NCBI GenBank assembly: GCA_002794785.1
Contig: NBBA01000001.1
Coordinates: 3,286,001-3,350,000 of the forward strand
Direction: 5' to 3'
Source: Coniferiporia sulphurascens
Lineage: Eukaryota > Basidiomycota > Agaricomycetes > Hymenochaetales > Hymenochaetaceae
DNA length: 64,000 bases
Both the position numbers and the translations under genes were made by a program. The notes beneath the pieces were generated by a model, which searched no databases, had not been told where the DNA came from, and was given only the letters and a program-made list of their open reading frames with translations. Every line of letters starts with the position of its first letter. Position 1 is the first letter of the stretch. Positions 46,601-57,340 of the stretch are shown here, piece by piece.

Positions 46601-47063
46601 AGAACCGTGAGCATACTTACCATTCGATTTCATCCGTAAGCTGATATATGTAAAACCATAGATGGTTTTGTGAACCAGCGTACGAAAAATGGCGGGGGAC
46701 AGACGAGGGCAAAGTAAACAGGTGCGTTTTTCGTTGGCGCGCCCTACAGTATTTTTATGTTTTCTCCGCAGTCGTTTGTACAACGAAAAGGCATATGTCC
46801 TTTCCCGGGGCTTTGTTCGCCGAGCACTCGAAATCCCTTTAGGGAGTTTACAAGACGTCATTGAGGACGTTTATCTTAGACGCGGCAAGCTTACAAAGGT
46901 CATTAAGGTTTCTCGGGATCTGATTGCTAAGAGTAAAGCAACGAATGAGTCGGAAGATGATCCGGATTTGGCCGTACCGCGATTGACTGACGGCGGAATA
47001 ATCCCTCTCACACGGACACTGGACAAGCTAGAAATCATTTTAGCTGTACAGAACACAGCCTGA
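43623..47063 (+). CDS. UBE2O-like E2/E3 hybrid ubiquitin-conjugating enzyme
   Basis: Large E2 with E3 activity, like human UBE2O or plant UBC24 (PHO2). The ATG at 43623 starts a short first exon. The N-terminal half carries the family's conserved blocks ([78 protein letters not shown]). A long acidic stretch follows (about 45700-45840). The UBC fold begins near 46190 with [20 protein letters not shown] and [14 protein letters not shown]. The catalytic cysteine is in [13 protein letters not shown], split by a 52-nt intron (46431-46482). An 18-nt exon at 44563-44580 codes MAINQM. About 12 exons; no break seen. Confidence 0.88.
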
Positions 47064-47531
47064 TTGTTTGATTTGGGTTATGGCAGTTTCTTGCTTTAGC
47101 AACATTTGGAAAGCAGTTTAAGCAGCATGAACACATGTACCACATTCAAATCACTGAGTTATTATCCCGTATATTTCTTTGTATTAGAAATGGATTGTCT
47201 TGATTGTACAGATGAAAGGTAAAGAGCGACTACGCTTATGAATGAGGGTCAGGCTAAAAACATGCTGGGATACTGCCCTGCCAGTCAAAATAGGGGCGGC
47301 GTACATATATTTTGTGGGTCGGAGTAAAAACGGGGGTATACTGCCATCGAGAAATGCAAGAAGAAGGGTATATGAAAAGTGGCAAGAAGTTCATGAGAAA
47401 AGCGACCGGAAATAACATGAACGGTAGCGCGCATCCAGGCAGTACTAAGGCAGAAGCCGTGCAAATAAAATAAGGTCAAGACTCGTGAAAAATCGTGTAA
47501 AAAAGAGCGTCTGCCCATCGGCGTGGGACTT
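47064..47531. other. convergent intergenic region
   Basis: 468 bases between the UBE2O and KRE6-like gene ends. The sequence is mixed without a coding frame or repeat, and probably holds both 3' untranslated regions. Confidence 0.5.
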
Positions 47532-50216
47532 CTAGCATTCCCCAAGGAAGCTGTTCTTAGGCACCGGCTGTTTGTAATCATCCTTCCAGGTAGTTAGGTT
47601 GGGATTGCTGTACGCATCCAAGTATCTAAAATAGTAGTGTCAATCGCCACTGGCTGGAGAGGATCTACGTAGCCATAACGCACTGGTCAATGTATGCCGC
47701 CGTTGGGAAATTCGGCGGGTCACAGCCAACGTTTTTCGAATCAGAACGTTGGTATACTCGGATGTAGTCTATCCTCATAGATGTTGGGAACGTCAAGTGA
47801 TCAAGATCAACATAACCAAAGTTCTCAGACATGCCCAGATTTGCGATAATATACTGTGTCACCGATTTGGTTAGGCATGTATAATAAGATTACTTATAAA
47901 CACACCATGGGCTCCTGCGGAACGGGACGGGCTGAGATCTCAGCCGCAGTATCAGCCGTCATACCCGCTCCATTAAGCTGCCACGCAAGCTTGTCATCCG
48001 AGATCCACCCGATGTACCTATGAACATACACACTTAGTCACCTGCTTTCTGGATTTTTATTGTCCACTGACGAATCGTCGAAGCCTGGTTTGTACTCAAA
48101 ACCGTATACACTAAAGGAACCGCCGGACAACTCATAAGCTTTCTGATCCGTTTCAGACAGCCCTGATGTTGCCTGCTGGTATGCGCCGCCCTTGTAAGGA
48201 TTGAGCACAGTGATTGTCGGGTCAGGTATTTTAATCTGCATAGATGATTGTTACTAGGTAGTAGGTACGCTGAGAAGAGCCAGGCGTTATACTCACGTTT
48301 GCGCTAGTATTGAACCATGTATATTCCGCATTGAAGGGAGCCCACTGACCAGACTGCGAGACGTAACCAACTCCACTCGAAACCTGCGCTTCGAAAACGT
48401 CGATTTCGGGAGCAGAACGACCGACGTAGGTTCCATCGGAGTGCACCGGCCCTGGATGAGACTCGCCCGGGCAGGTACATCGCGATAAACGTTGACCTGG
48501 CATGAAGGAAAGAACTCCGTCATGGCTAGGGTCACCGTTTTCGGTTGCCCTAAGGAAAAAGTGTCAATCCGGGAGGGAATAATATCAAAGAAAGAGGTGA
48601 AAGGGTAATATGTAAATTCGAGCAATTTTCGCAGTACTCACGCAACAGGCAGACCATTTACTGACTGATTTGCGACGGTACCTACGTCACAGGCGTCATA
48701 TGTATACGGCCATGTGCCTTCTAGAGAAGCCCCATAGCCGGCGCGCCCGAGGTTACCCATTGCCCATCTAAAGAACATAAACAAGTCAATGAAATAAATA
48801 TAGTACGATTATCACTGGGCCCACACTGCAGGCCATAACCCACTAAAACAAGACAAAAATGTCAGCGAAAAAGGTAGCGGGCCAAGACAATTGATACTTA
48901 CACGATATTGTTGGTACCAGGTAAGGAAACGTTCGCTTCAAGAAGGCCACCGGTGAAACAAAATTTGTTCCAGGTACTCATCATGCCACCCTGGTAGTTT
49001 AGGCCATGCGTCTCCTTCGCTGACAATGTGATGTAGAGTGCACCATCCTTGGTCGTTATTGCAGCGGGATCATACCTATAGCACATTTAAGCGATTTGTA
49101 CCTCTAATTGACGCCAAACGACTAACCATTCCAGGTTGTTCGTTCCCCAGTAATGTAGGTTTACCGCTTCCCAATAGGGGTCGTCTAAGCAAGATATCGG
49201 TCGCCTGAATATTTATAAACTGACGAAAAGAATACCTCCTGGATAAAATGTGCGCCCATCCGTATTGAATTCGTCCGAGAAAACAAGTTCCAAAGTTGAT
49301 CCATCGACATAAGAAACCCTAGAGCTCTGTTAGTTGACAGTAACGAGGGCATACAAAATTATGCGCCCACTTGGTATATACATCCTGTGGTGTGTCTCCA
49401 TCAATTAGGCCGAAGTTGCCAATGGCAGCAATTTGACCGGTCGCGTTAGTCCCGCCGATATTGAATCCTCCGAGCTTAGAGGGCACTTTCTTGGTAAAAT
49501 GCGATATTAAAGGATAACCAGCACTGACAATGCGCGTTATACAAAACTCCCGTATACCCCAGTCGGCGGATCAAAAGCACAAAATATGAACATACAAGAG
49601 GGTAAGGAGTCCACCACCGAGAATGAACTGGTACAAACATGACACCTCAGCTGAGTAGTAAGACACGAATGGATACGAGAAAATTACCAGGCATCCCAGG
49701 TTTGCGAAACCACGGAGAGTAAATATGGTTCCACCTTGATCCATCTTCCTATCCCGACGCGGGTCAGGATTGTGCAAGAAATCATCTGGTTCGACAAAGC
49801 CAGGCTCAATCTCAGCACCCCACGACGATGGGTCAGGTGAAAGCGAGAACTGGCGCAAATACAATACGATTTAACAATAGTACGTCGTTGAGACAGTGTG
49901 GTGTGTAAATAAGGGCCTACTTTATCAGATATTGACGATACAACGGTAGCATTTGAAGACGAGCCGGCCGCCGTGCTCGACGCCAAACTCTGCAAGCGCG
50001 AGCAAACTTAGTATAGGAAGGATGAAGTTGACACGGAAAATGCCCGCTCACCAGACTATAGTTGGACACCTGACCGCGAACGCGTTCGGAGCCATGCGTA
50101 AACGAGTCTTGCACTGAGCCGGGAGAGCGCCTTGCTGCTGGAAAGAGGAGATTTGTGGTCGACGCCGGGGAGGCAAGGTCGGTGGTGTCGTAGAGGCCTC
50201 GACCAGCGGATGCCAT
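47532..50216 (-). CDS. KRE6/SKN1-like GH16 protein of beta-glucan synthesis
   Basis: Type II membrane protein with a lumenal glycoside hydrolase family 16 domain, required for beta-1,6-glucan synthesis in fungi. The ATG at 50216 begins MASAGRGLYDTTDLASP, a disordered cytosolic tail. The anchor is about 49565-49700 (QFILGGGLLTLLAGYPL). The lumenal part has FSDEFNTDGRTFYPGDDPYWEA, the exon with YDPAAITTKDGALYITLS, and LWPAVWAMGNLGRAGYGAS. The GH16 active-site pattern ExDxxE is EIDVFEAQ (near 48415). The C-terminus has MRIDYIRVYQ and ends KNSFLGEC. The many exons all join in frame. It is divergent from the gene at 51076. Confidence 0.9.
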
Positions 50217-51075
50217 GGGGAGAGACGAGAGGGGGAACGGAGTGGAACTGGAATGAAAGTGGAAGAATTGAGCAGGAAAAAGAGAAGGATGTCTTGGCGC
50301 TAAGGCGGGACCCCAGTACATCGGGTAACGACGCGTAAAATCCAGGGGAGCTCCATCGCATACGAGAAAGAATGTTCAACGCCCAAGCGTTGTATCAATT
50401 GCAAATCAATCTGCAACACCCGCAGGCTTCGAGAAATATCCTCTGGAAGCCTCACGCAAACTTTAGTATGTAGTTGGAGACATTAGCATACGACAAGAAG
50501 AGGAGATCGCAACGAGGGACGGCTGTGACGCTGGCTGAACGGCAGCGTGGTATGGGACTGAGTCGCGCCAATGAATAACCGACCCGCATATACCCAGGCA
50601 ATGCATGTCCCGATAAGGTACAATCACTATTCACGGTATCACAGAAACGTCGGTGCTACAAATACATACGTACATGTACATGCAAATATCGGTGCGAGAC
50701 CGATCCTCGTGAGCTGCCTCACCGATACCCCTTCCATGGATGGTCGCAGTAGACGGGACTCTTGCCGGCTGTTCAGCTCAGTCGAGGTCGAGGACGCAGA
50801 CGAACTTGAACTTGAAAATTAGGCGGGTGTAAAAGTCGCGCTGCACGTGACGCGTCTAGGGTCCAGACCCTCAAAGGCAAAATTATTGGTTGAGTTTGGT
50901 TCCGCGATCGACGCGACACGCTCTTTGCGGTTTTGCCACCACCCGTGCCCCTTCAAAGGCACTGCATTCCGCGTTACGCCTCCTTAACTTCCAACTACTA
51001 CCTCTCTCTACTACCACAGCGACACAACCCCTTTTATCTACAGCATCCGAACAGACACAACGCGACACTCCCAAT
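50217..51075. promoter_or_regulatory. divergent promoter region
   Basis: 859 bases between the KRE6-like gene and the gene at 51076. It is moderately GC-rich, with a CTAC-type pyrimidine leader near 50990-51010 preceding the ATG. A TTG-initiated extension of the next gene to 50890 is open but is rejected. Confidence 0.5.
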
Positions 51076-52693
51076 ATGAAAGATCAGAAGGCGAAGGCGA
51101 CGAGGTCCATTTCAGCCTCTGAGTGCGTATTGTCCTCAAAGCTTCATGTGCGTGCGTAGCCTGACTGAGACTCTGCCAATACACACAGAATTGCACGTAA
51201 TGTCAGATATTTTGAGACGTGGTCTTCGTTCCATGGCTGTGAGCAGGTCGATTTCTCCGACCTGCCCGACGCGCTCAGGAAGGACGTGTTATCCGTCTTT
51301 GATGTTACGGGAAAGCTACCAAGCAGCTTAGTGGATAAAGTGCACCTTATTGGTATCTGTTTACTCTGTTACCTCTGATATCCCTTTGTCAGTCGTCCAA
51401 GTCGTTTACGCGCCTTAGTAAATTGGCCCCAGATCTTCATAAGTTCCTAATCAAAGCACATACCAAGATGCCGGCTCTTTTTTCCGATATTCTTGATTCA
51501 GAAAAGCAGGAGCTTCTCTTGGCAGAGCTCGGCACCGTCTTTCTGGCCTGGAGTCAACTCGTTCGAATGAAGCAGACAAAAGAACGATGGTCCGAAGCTG
51601 ATTTCGCTGCCAACGTGTACAACGTTCTGCGCAGTCCGGCTGTACGAGAAAGCTCTTATCGGTGAGAGTTTCCTTTAATATCGACATAGAAAGCTCGGCC
51701 AACAGACACCACTGCAGTACTCAATGCAGTATCCATCTACCCCAGTATCGGAATAATCTTGAGCTTTCGACGCAAGCCCAGCGCGTCTTGAAAACGCAGA
51801 CCATAGTTCCAGATGGCGCCATTTTTGTTCGTGCTTCCGATGTCAAAAACTTGTCGTCTGCTAGGAGCTCCGCATACAAGCGCATCAATGCAAATGCAGG
51901 TACGAAAAGAATCTGCGGCCCCGAGACTGAGCGCGCGTTCCGCTATCAAGCTACACCGTGTGCACAGCCTCAATCATCACCTTGTTTCGAGTTCGTGAGC
52001 AGCTTTTGGGAGGACAAAAAGCCGGGCTGCGAGATGCTCGAACATGGGTACCGACAAAATAGGATGGCCAGTGCCGCTGCTCTCAGGCATCTTCATGCGC
52101 TGTACATCAATGTGCCGGTCTTCGGTCTTTTATGGACGGATGGAAAGGTGAAAGCGCATGTAGACTGGTGTCTTCATGATGGGAAGCACCCGGTAAGCAC
52201 TTGTTTTAGGCCGCTTTCCAAGTCCTCGCCACAGACTCTTAACATAATTCTTCAGACCATCTTCTCTGCGGCATACCCAGGTCCAAGAGCTTCTTTAAAA
52301 GCCACAACCGGAAAGAGTCGAACCTCGCTGTCCTCAGCCGTGTCACAGCCTGAGTTAGATTTCTCGGATTTTTATGAATGGGACCTGTACAAGCCCGCGG
52401 ATATCCTGTCCGTGTTTCTTCTTGTCCGGAACCTTGACACCTGGACAGCCAACACCTTCCGCGAGCGCGTCGAGGACGGTGTAAACGCGCTTACGAAAGC
52501 TGTAGTAGAGGACGGACGGCCGTACGTGCCCTGGAAAGGTATCCCTCAAAGGACCACCGTCCTCAGGACAACCTCATACTCGAATTCGGAAAATACACCT
52601 CCGACTAGTGCATCAATTAGCCCATTTCCGACGCCACCCACAAGACCAAAGAGAGCAGCGGCTGGTGCGGCTGGTCGCACCCGGCGCTTGTAG
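51076..52693 (+). CDS. conserved hypothetical protein
   Basis: The ATG at 51076 begins MKDQKAKATRSISASE. After an intron the second exon encodes IARNVRYFETWSSFHGCEQ and DLPDALRKDVLSVFDV. Another carries KFLIKAHTKMPALFSDIL. The large last part (from about 51700) has QRVLKTQTIVPDGAIFVR, then ALYINVPVFGLLWTDGKVKA and FYEWDLYKPADILSVFLLV. It ends with a Pro/Ser/Arg-rich tail, with the stop at 52691-52693. The composition is that of a folded protein and codon use is normal. I recognise no family; it resembles a conserved mushroom protein. Junctions at 51345-51400 and 51660-51710 are approximate. Confidence 0.65.
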
Positions 52694-52979
52694 CACCGAC
52701 CATCTACGGTCAAAATCTTATTTGCGATATATTTACCTTCTTTGCGATAACCCTTTTTGTTTTTATTGTTACCGACTACGTACTTTACGCGTTTGTTTTA
52801 CTACTTCCTTGCATCCGTTACGCCCCTCATGACTGCACGCGTTACCACGACTGTCTCCAATTATCACGTTCTATTAGTCGTAGAAATACAACAATGCTAT
52901 TGCTTTTGAAAAGTCTATGTCGGAGGAAAATCCAGAGTGGATGACAAAATATCGGACGACGCGTAACAACGTTAGGTCG

Positions 52980-54979
52980 TCAAGCTGACCAGCTTGACGG
53001 GATATCTGCAATTGAATTGGCCCAAACTGCTAATCGGCCCTGTTCCCACTCCTCGACCTTGCTAAGTCCAGCGTAGCCTCTACGACCCTCCTCAATCTTC
53101 AACCGCTTTTCCGCGTCACACCAGAACATCACCCACTTGCCGATTCGCAGATGACCTGTACTCCGTTCGAAGTACCATTTATTAACGGGGTTATCTGCAC
53201 GCGAGCGCCAAACAAGGTCGCGTCCCTCGCCGCGTCCCTCCTTGCCTCCGTTCGGATTTGCGGCGTACGATAGCCCGAGTCCGTAGGACTCGTCGTGTAG
53301 CGCAACCCACAGGAAGTCGACCGTTCCATCACCTTGGTTCTCCGGGCGCACGGCAAACTTGTCAAGGTAGGCAATGGGCTCGCGAGAGGAGCTGCCGGAC
53401 CCTGTACGGGGAAGCTCGTTGGTGACGATCGCCGCGCCCGCGTAGTCGCCGGCGATAATCGCAAAGTCGAGGCGCTCATCAAGCCGACGGAAGTATGTTT
53501 CTACGTCGAGAGTGCGCCTGAACGAGCCTTCCAACAGCGCCGTCAGCTTGTCACGGTCGAGATCCGCGACATGGTTAACGACGCGTATAGGCAAACCCCG
53601 ACGCAAGATGGTCGGTGTGTGTGCTGTCAGCTTGCCGTTCCCTTGCAGAAGCGCGTGTGGAAGGCTAGAGCTGAGCTCTGGTTTATTCGTAATAAGGTTC
53701 CCAATAAGGGATTTTGGAGATCGGTGAGAGACCATGATTACTGAAGAGGAAGGTGGCATGTAGGAAAGGCATGTACGTGCAAGAGCGAGGTTTTCGAGCG
53801 CAGTGGGGTTGGTGGAACGCCAGGACGGGTGAAACGTATCGCTGATGTGTGTGCATTCCGCGGTGAGATTTACAAGAAGGTGCGGAAGACCGTTCCGGGC
53901 GTAGGACGGGACACCACCTTCCTTGTTGATGATCATGAGTCGCAAAGGGGTCAAATCGACGTCATCGAGACTATCTTGACTACTAGAGCCAGCTTCCGAG
54001 TTCGAATGGTTGGCGGCTTCAACCATGCCCTGGGCAAGGGCGGCCAGTACGTCGTTCGAATGTACACGCACTGAGCGGCAGAAAGAATCGAGAGCAAGCG
54101 GGGGAAGGACCGGTATTTCCCCTGCGCGCAACGCAGAACGTATAGAGATGAGGTCATGCGGCAAGGTGTGTGCCTCAGGAGCGGGGCCTTCTTCCTCGCC
54201 TTGCCGCTCGTTTTCGCCATGGCCTAGTTTTGGGCCCAGTCTGACAATACTCTGAAGAATGGGACGCGCGCGTGCGCCTTGCCGTTCGAGGGCAGAGACA
54301 ACACGCATCACTTCCTCTGTAGTATTTGCCTTTTCATCTGTCTCTCCTTTGATCCAGTTGTCGAGCTCAACTACAATAACGCTTGTAAGGCCAAGTTTCT
54401 CAAGGTAGACCAAGCCTTTCGCAACGCTTTCGAGTTGGCGATCTGTGAATGGCCCCTGGATTTTGATGAGGGCCGTACGCCGGTGGATAGGATTAAGAAT
54501 TGACGTTGCTAGAGGATGAACGGGGACAGGTTCCTGAGAGGTGCTGGCGACATTTTGGGACGTGGGGAGAGGAGGAAGGGATAGATCTAGCTGTGGTGTT
54601 ATTGGCTGTTGAATTGGTCGGGCCCGAGGACCGAAAGACTGCAGGTAGGACCTCGTGTCCCTCAGGGATGGATTCGCCCTCAGAATCGAGAGGATAAAAT
54701 CCTGGGGAAAAGACGTAAATATATGCGCACGTGTAGACGAAAAATGTACGTACGTTACTCGAGATGTCCGGCTCTTCAGGCTCAGGCAACGGCGGGGGAC
54801 GTGCGCTGCGAACAGTCTGAAGAACGGCAAGTAAAGAAGGAGAAGAAGAAAATTAGAAAGAAGAAGGTTTGCGAAGATATATTATAGCTGACCGCGTAGG
54901 ACGACGCGAAGACATCCCGCGCACGGTGCTTCGCTGCACTGGTGGTGGCGGGGAGGGAGGAGCGAGCTGAACTGAACAT
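52980..54979 (-). CDS. ARG2: N-acetylglutamate synthase, mitochondrial
   Basis: First enzyme of arginine synthesis: acetyl-CoA plus glutamate gives N-acetylglutamate, in the mitochondrial matrix. The ATG at 54979 begins MFSSARSSLPATTSAAKHRAR, a plausible presequence. Two short exons lead into the main exon with DFILSILRANPSLRDTRSY. The amino-acid-kinase-like part has TALIKIQGPFTDRQL and LTSVIVVELDNW. Conserved NAGS segments include LMIINKEGGVPSY and SLIGNLITNKPELSSS. The GNAT domain has LDKFAVRPENQGDGTVDFLW, and the end ADNPVNKWYFERSTGHLR is typical. About 610 residues; no break seen. Feedback control by arginine is expected for the family. Confidence 0.93.
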
Positions 54980-55745
54980 GCCGAGCAGGAGGGAGAGGGG
55001 GTTACAGAGAGGGGGACAGAGGAGACGGGGTGCTTAAGTAGTTGTGAGTCATAAGGCGGGGCAGGCAAGGGCGATGAGAGGTTGGGACATGGCCTCGTCC
55101 AGAAAAAGCCGAGAAATTTGGTCAACGATCTAATCAGAGCTTCGCTTAGATAAGACATTCAGACGCGAAAGTAGCGCTATTTACTATTACATCGCAACAG
55201 TAATATTGAAGGCATTAATAGCACGGAGAATCTGAAGCGTCGTGTGGCTTCGCTCCGGATGTCTCTGTTGAGAAAAGAGCTTTTTTCGCTCCCCAAATGC
55301 GAATGGCGTTATCTCTCGGAAGAATGGACAGTTGCGCACGTTCACTGCTGACCCGTCTGCTGCGATCCGACCAGCACTAATACCTCAGCTCAGCTGCAAC
55401 TCATGTTGGGCAAGCGCCTCATCCACTGCATCCAGGGAGAGCGTCAATCGGGCCGCAGCACGAAATTGATTCGGACAAACTTCACTTCCACTTCACGAAG
55501 GGAAGACGTCCGTATATATAAAGACGCCCTAGGACGCACAGGCGCTCCGGTCGTCCGGAGAAAGAATAACGAATATCTGAATCAAACATCCCACCTGCCG
55601 TTATAGTATATGCTAAGAGGACCGCCCCCGAGTGCAGCGGCCATTGCTGCTGTGTGTTAGTCTTGCGCGTGAAAATCGTGAGTTGATGCCGCCGGCCGTA
55701 AAATATGGCCAAAAAGAAAATCACGAGCAATCGAGTCTGCGCGTG
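54980..55745. other. intergenic region upstream of the LINE insertion
   Basis: 766 bases between the N-acetylglutamate synthase start and the insertion. The first part must be the synthase promoter. A TATA-like TATATATAAAG lies at 55513-55523, about 310 bases from the carnitine-carrier ATG if the insertion is left out. No gene is supported. Confidence 0.5.
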
Positions 55746-55759
55746 AATACACGCCCGGC
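55746..55759 (+). repeat. target-site duplication, left copy
   Basis: AATACACGCCCGGC lies here and is repeated directly after the poly(A) run, where TACACGCCCGGC is at 57261-57272 (the first two A are ambiguous with the tail). Such a 12-14 bp direct repeat flanking a poly(A)-ended segment is the mark of target-primed reverse transcription. Confidence 0.9.
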
Positions 55760-56733
55760 ATCCCTTCTTGTTCTCTTACCACCACCATCTCCTTCGTTTT
55801 AGGAGGGGCGCTGGGGGGGTTTGTGGTTCACCCCTACTATCTGGCCCGTCTGAGGGTTGGCGCTGGTGGGGAGGGGGGGCTCTCTGTCTGTGTGTGAGTC
55901 CTCGGCTCTAGCATGCCAGCGGGTTAGCCAACGGCACGAGAGAGGCGCAATAGCCTGCCCGTCGGTGAGGACACGACGTTAACGTCCTCAGGGGAGGGGT
56001 GGTCCGGAGGACATCATCCTCGTCCCCAGGGGGTCGGCTTGATCCGAGCAATCCCCTTCGGGGGACCCCACTGTCCCTGGCACTGACAGTGAAAACTGCC
56101 ACCCCAAATCCCGGAAGGGTTCTAATGACGGCACTTTGCCTAGGAATAGGGGTCTCATAACACGTGTTGTTGCGGTGAGAACCAGCCGACTCGATGCCCC
56201 TGACCCGACGCTGTGGAAGGGTGGCTAGAGACAGGTCAGCACGGGCCTTTGGATCATCCTGTGGGAGCATCCTCAGGTGGTTAGTATGGGAAACTCCTTG
56301 GTCTTCCCGATGATAGGGGACCGGGGTCACTTGTGTGACATGGTAATCCCCGTATGCTGCGGATCCAGAAGTGGGGCGACTAAGTCTAACCACATATTCT
56401 CTGGGGTTAAACCCGGGGTCTGAAGCGCATGCGGGGAATCGGGAAACTCAAGTAGCAGCTAGGGTGTTAGTCCTCATGGCCTTCTGGGCGTAGTGGCTTC
56501 TCCGTCGTGAAAGGGCGAGCCGGGGCGGTGGGGGGTAGTTCCCTTCACCGGCCGCAGAGTACTAAATCTGCCATGGGTATGCGTGGGGGTAATTCCCACT
56601 GCATTGCTTAAGTTGATTCCTTGACACGCAGACACGCCCCAGGGCAACCTGGGGGACAGCGGGAGGGGCGTGGGAACCCCATATCCCGAGGAAGGTGTAG
56701 TCATTTGGTGGGCCTCGCAAGAGAACCCTTTAG

Positions 56734-57060
56734 TCAGGGACACTCCTAGGCCACGCTGGTTTTGGCACGTACTTTGGACGCATCCCGGGACGCGACCCCA
56801 TGTGCCCGTTCTGCCATGTCCCAGAGACTCGAGCTCACCTCCTGCTCTCTTGCCCCAACACCCTCCCCGCCCGACAAGCGGTGTGGAAGACTCCCATGCC
56901 ATCCACGGAAGCCCAGTGGTTTTCCAAAGATGGTCTCCCAATTTTGGCATCTTTCCTAGACTCTCACCCCGCCTTTGAGGCGGAACCCATCCTAGTCTTT
57001 GACCCGGGTGGCCCCACTGTGGTTCATATATCCGACTCAGGCCTTGCCACGGGCAACTAA
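56734..57060 (+). pseudogene. terminal part of LINE ORF2, zinc-knuckle region
   Basis: A frame that opens after a stop at 56731-56733 and ends at 57058-57060. It contains FGTYFGRIPGRDPMCPFC and HLLLSC, a CX2CX7HX4C pattern like the reverse-transcriptase zinc-binding end of LINE elements. It lacks polymerase and RNase H domains, so it is a remnant. No ATG is supported for it. Confidence 0.75.
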
Positions 57061-57172
57061 GTCGTTTTGCCACTCTCCTCCCCATTCACTGGCTAGGTCC
57101 GGCTTCCATCTCTGCTTAACAGCGTCACATCACGATTTATTCTCTCTATAACAATCACCATCTCACACAATA

Positions 57173-57192
57173 CAGGGGCCTAAAGGCCCCTG
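57173..57192 (+). repeat. 3'-end stem-loop of the LINE element
   Basis: Inverted repeat CAGGGGCC / GGCCCCTG with loop TAAA, about 50 bases before the poly(A). LINE reverse transcriptases often recognise such a hairpin near the RNA 3' end. Confidence 0.7.
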
Positions 57193-57260
57193 GAGTGTAT
57201 TTTGTACTAGATAGTCATGACGCGCTATAGAAATGCATTTAAAAAAAAAAAAAAAAAAAA

Positions 57261-57272
57261 TACACGCCCGGC
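57261..57272 (+). repeat. target-site duplication, right copy
   Basis: TACACGCCCGGC, an exact match to the left copy at 55748-55759, immediately after the poly(A) tail. Confidence 0.9.
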
Positions 57273-57340
57273 TCCGCGTCCTCAGTAGACCAGCTTCAAC
57301 CTCGCCCTCCTCCTCTCCTTCCCCCAGCACCTGGTTCGTA

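Larger units (their letters stand above)
55760..57260 (+). mobile_element. non-LTR (LINE-type) retrotransposon copy, compact or internally deleted
   Basis: A 1501-base insertion bounded by target-site duplications, with a run of 20 A at 57241-57260. The 3' part carries a C2HC zinc motif typical of the end of LINE ORF2 (56800-57060). A perfect 8-bp stem-loop stands before the tail. The first 900 bases are GC-rich and have no open frame in the plus orientation resembling reverse transcriptase, which suggests a 5' leader joined to the 3' end (internal deletion) rather than a simple 5' truncation. It cannot move on its own. It lies about 80 bases upstream of the carnitine carrier start codon. Confidence 0.85.

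Noticed and set aside
50890..51075. N-terminal extension of the gene at 51076
   Set aside because: The extension would start at TTG. The first ATG in that frame is 51076, and the upstream part has no coding character.
53334..53744. 136-codon plus-strand frame
   Set aside because: Antisense to the conserved GNAT end of N-acetylglutamate synthase.
55908..56393. 161-codon minus-strand frame inside the insertion
   Set aside because: GC-rich leader of the element; no protein family recognised and wrong orientation relative to the poly(A).
56474..57085. 203-codon minus-strand frame inside the insertion
   Set aside because: It is antisense to the LINE zinc-motif frame and GC-rich, so open by chance. 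Poly(A) position and ORF2 similarity both put the element on the plus strand.
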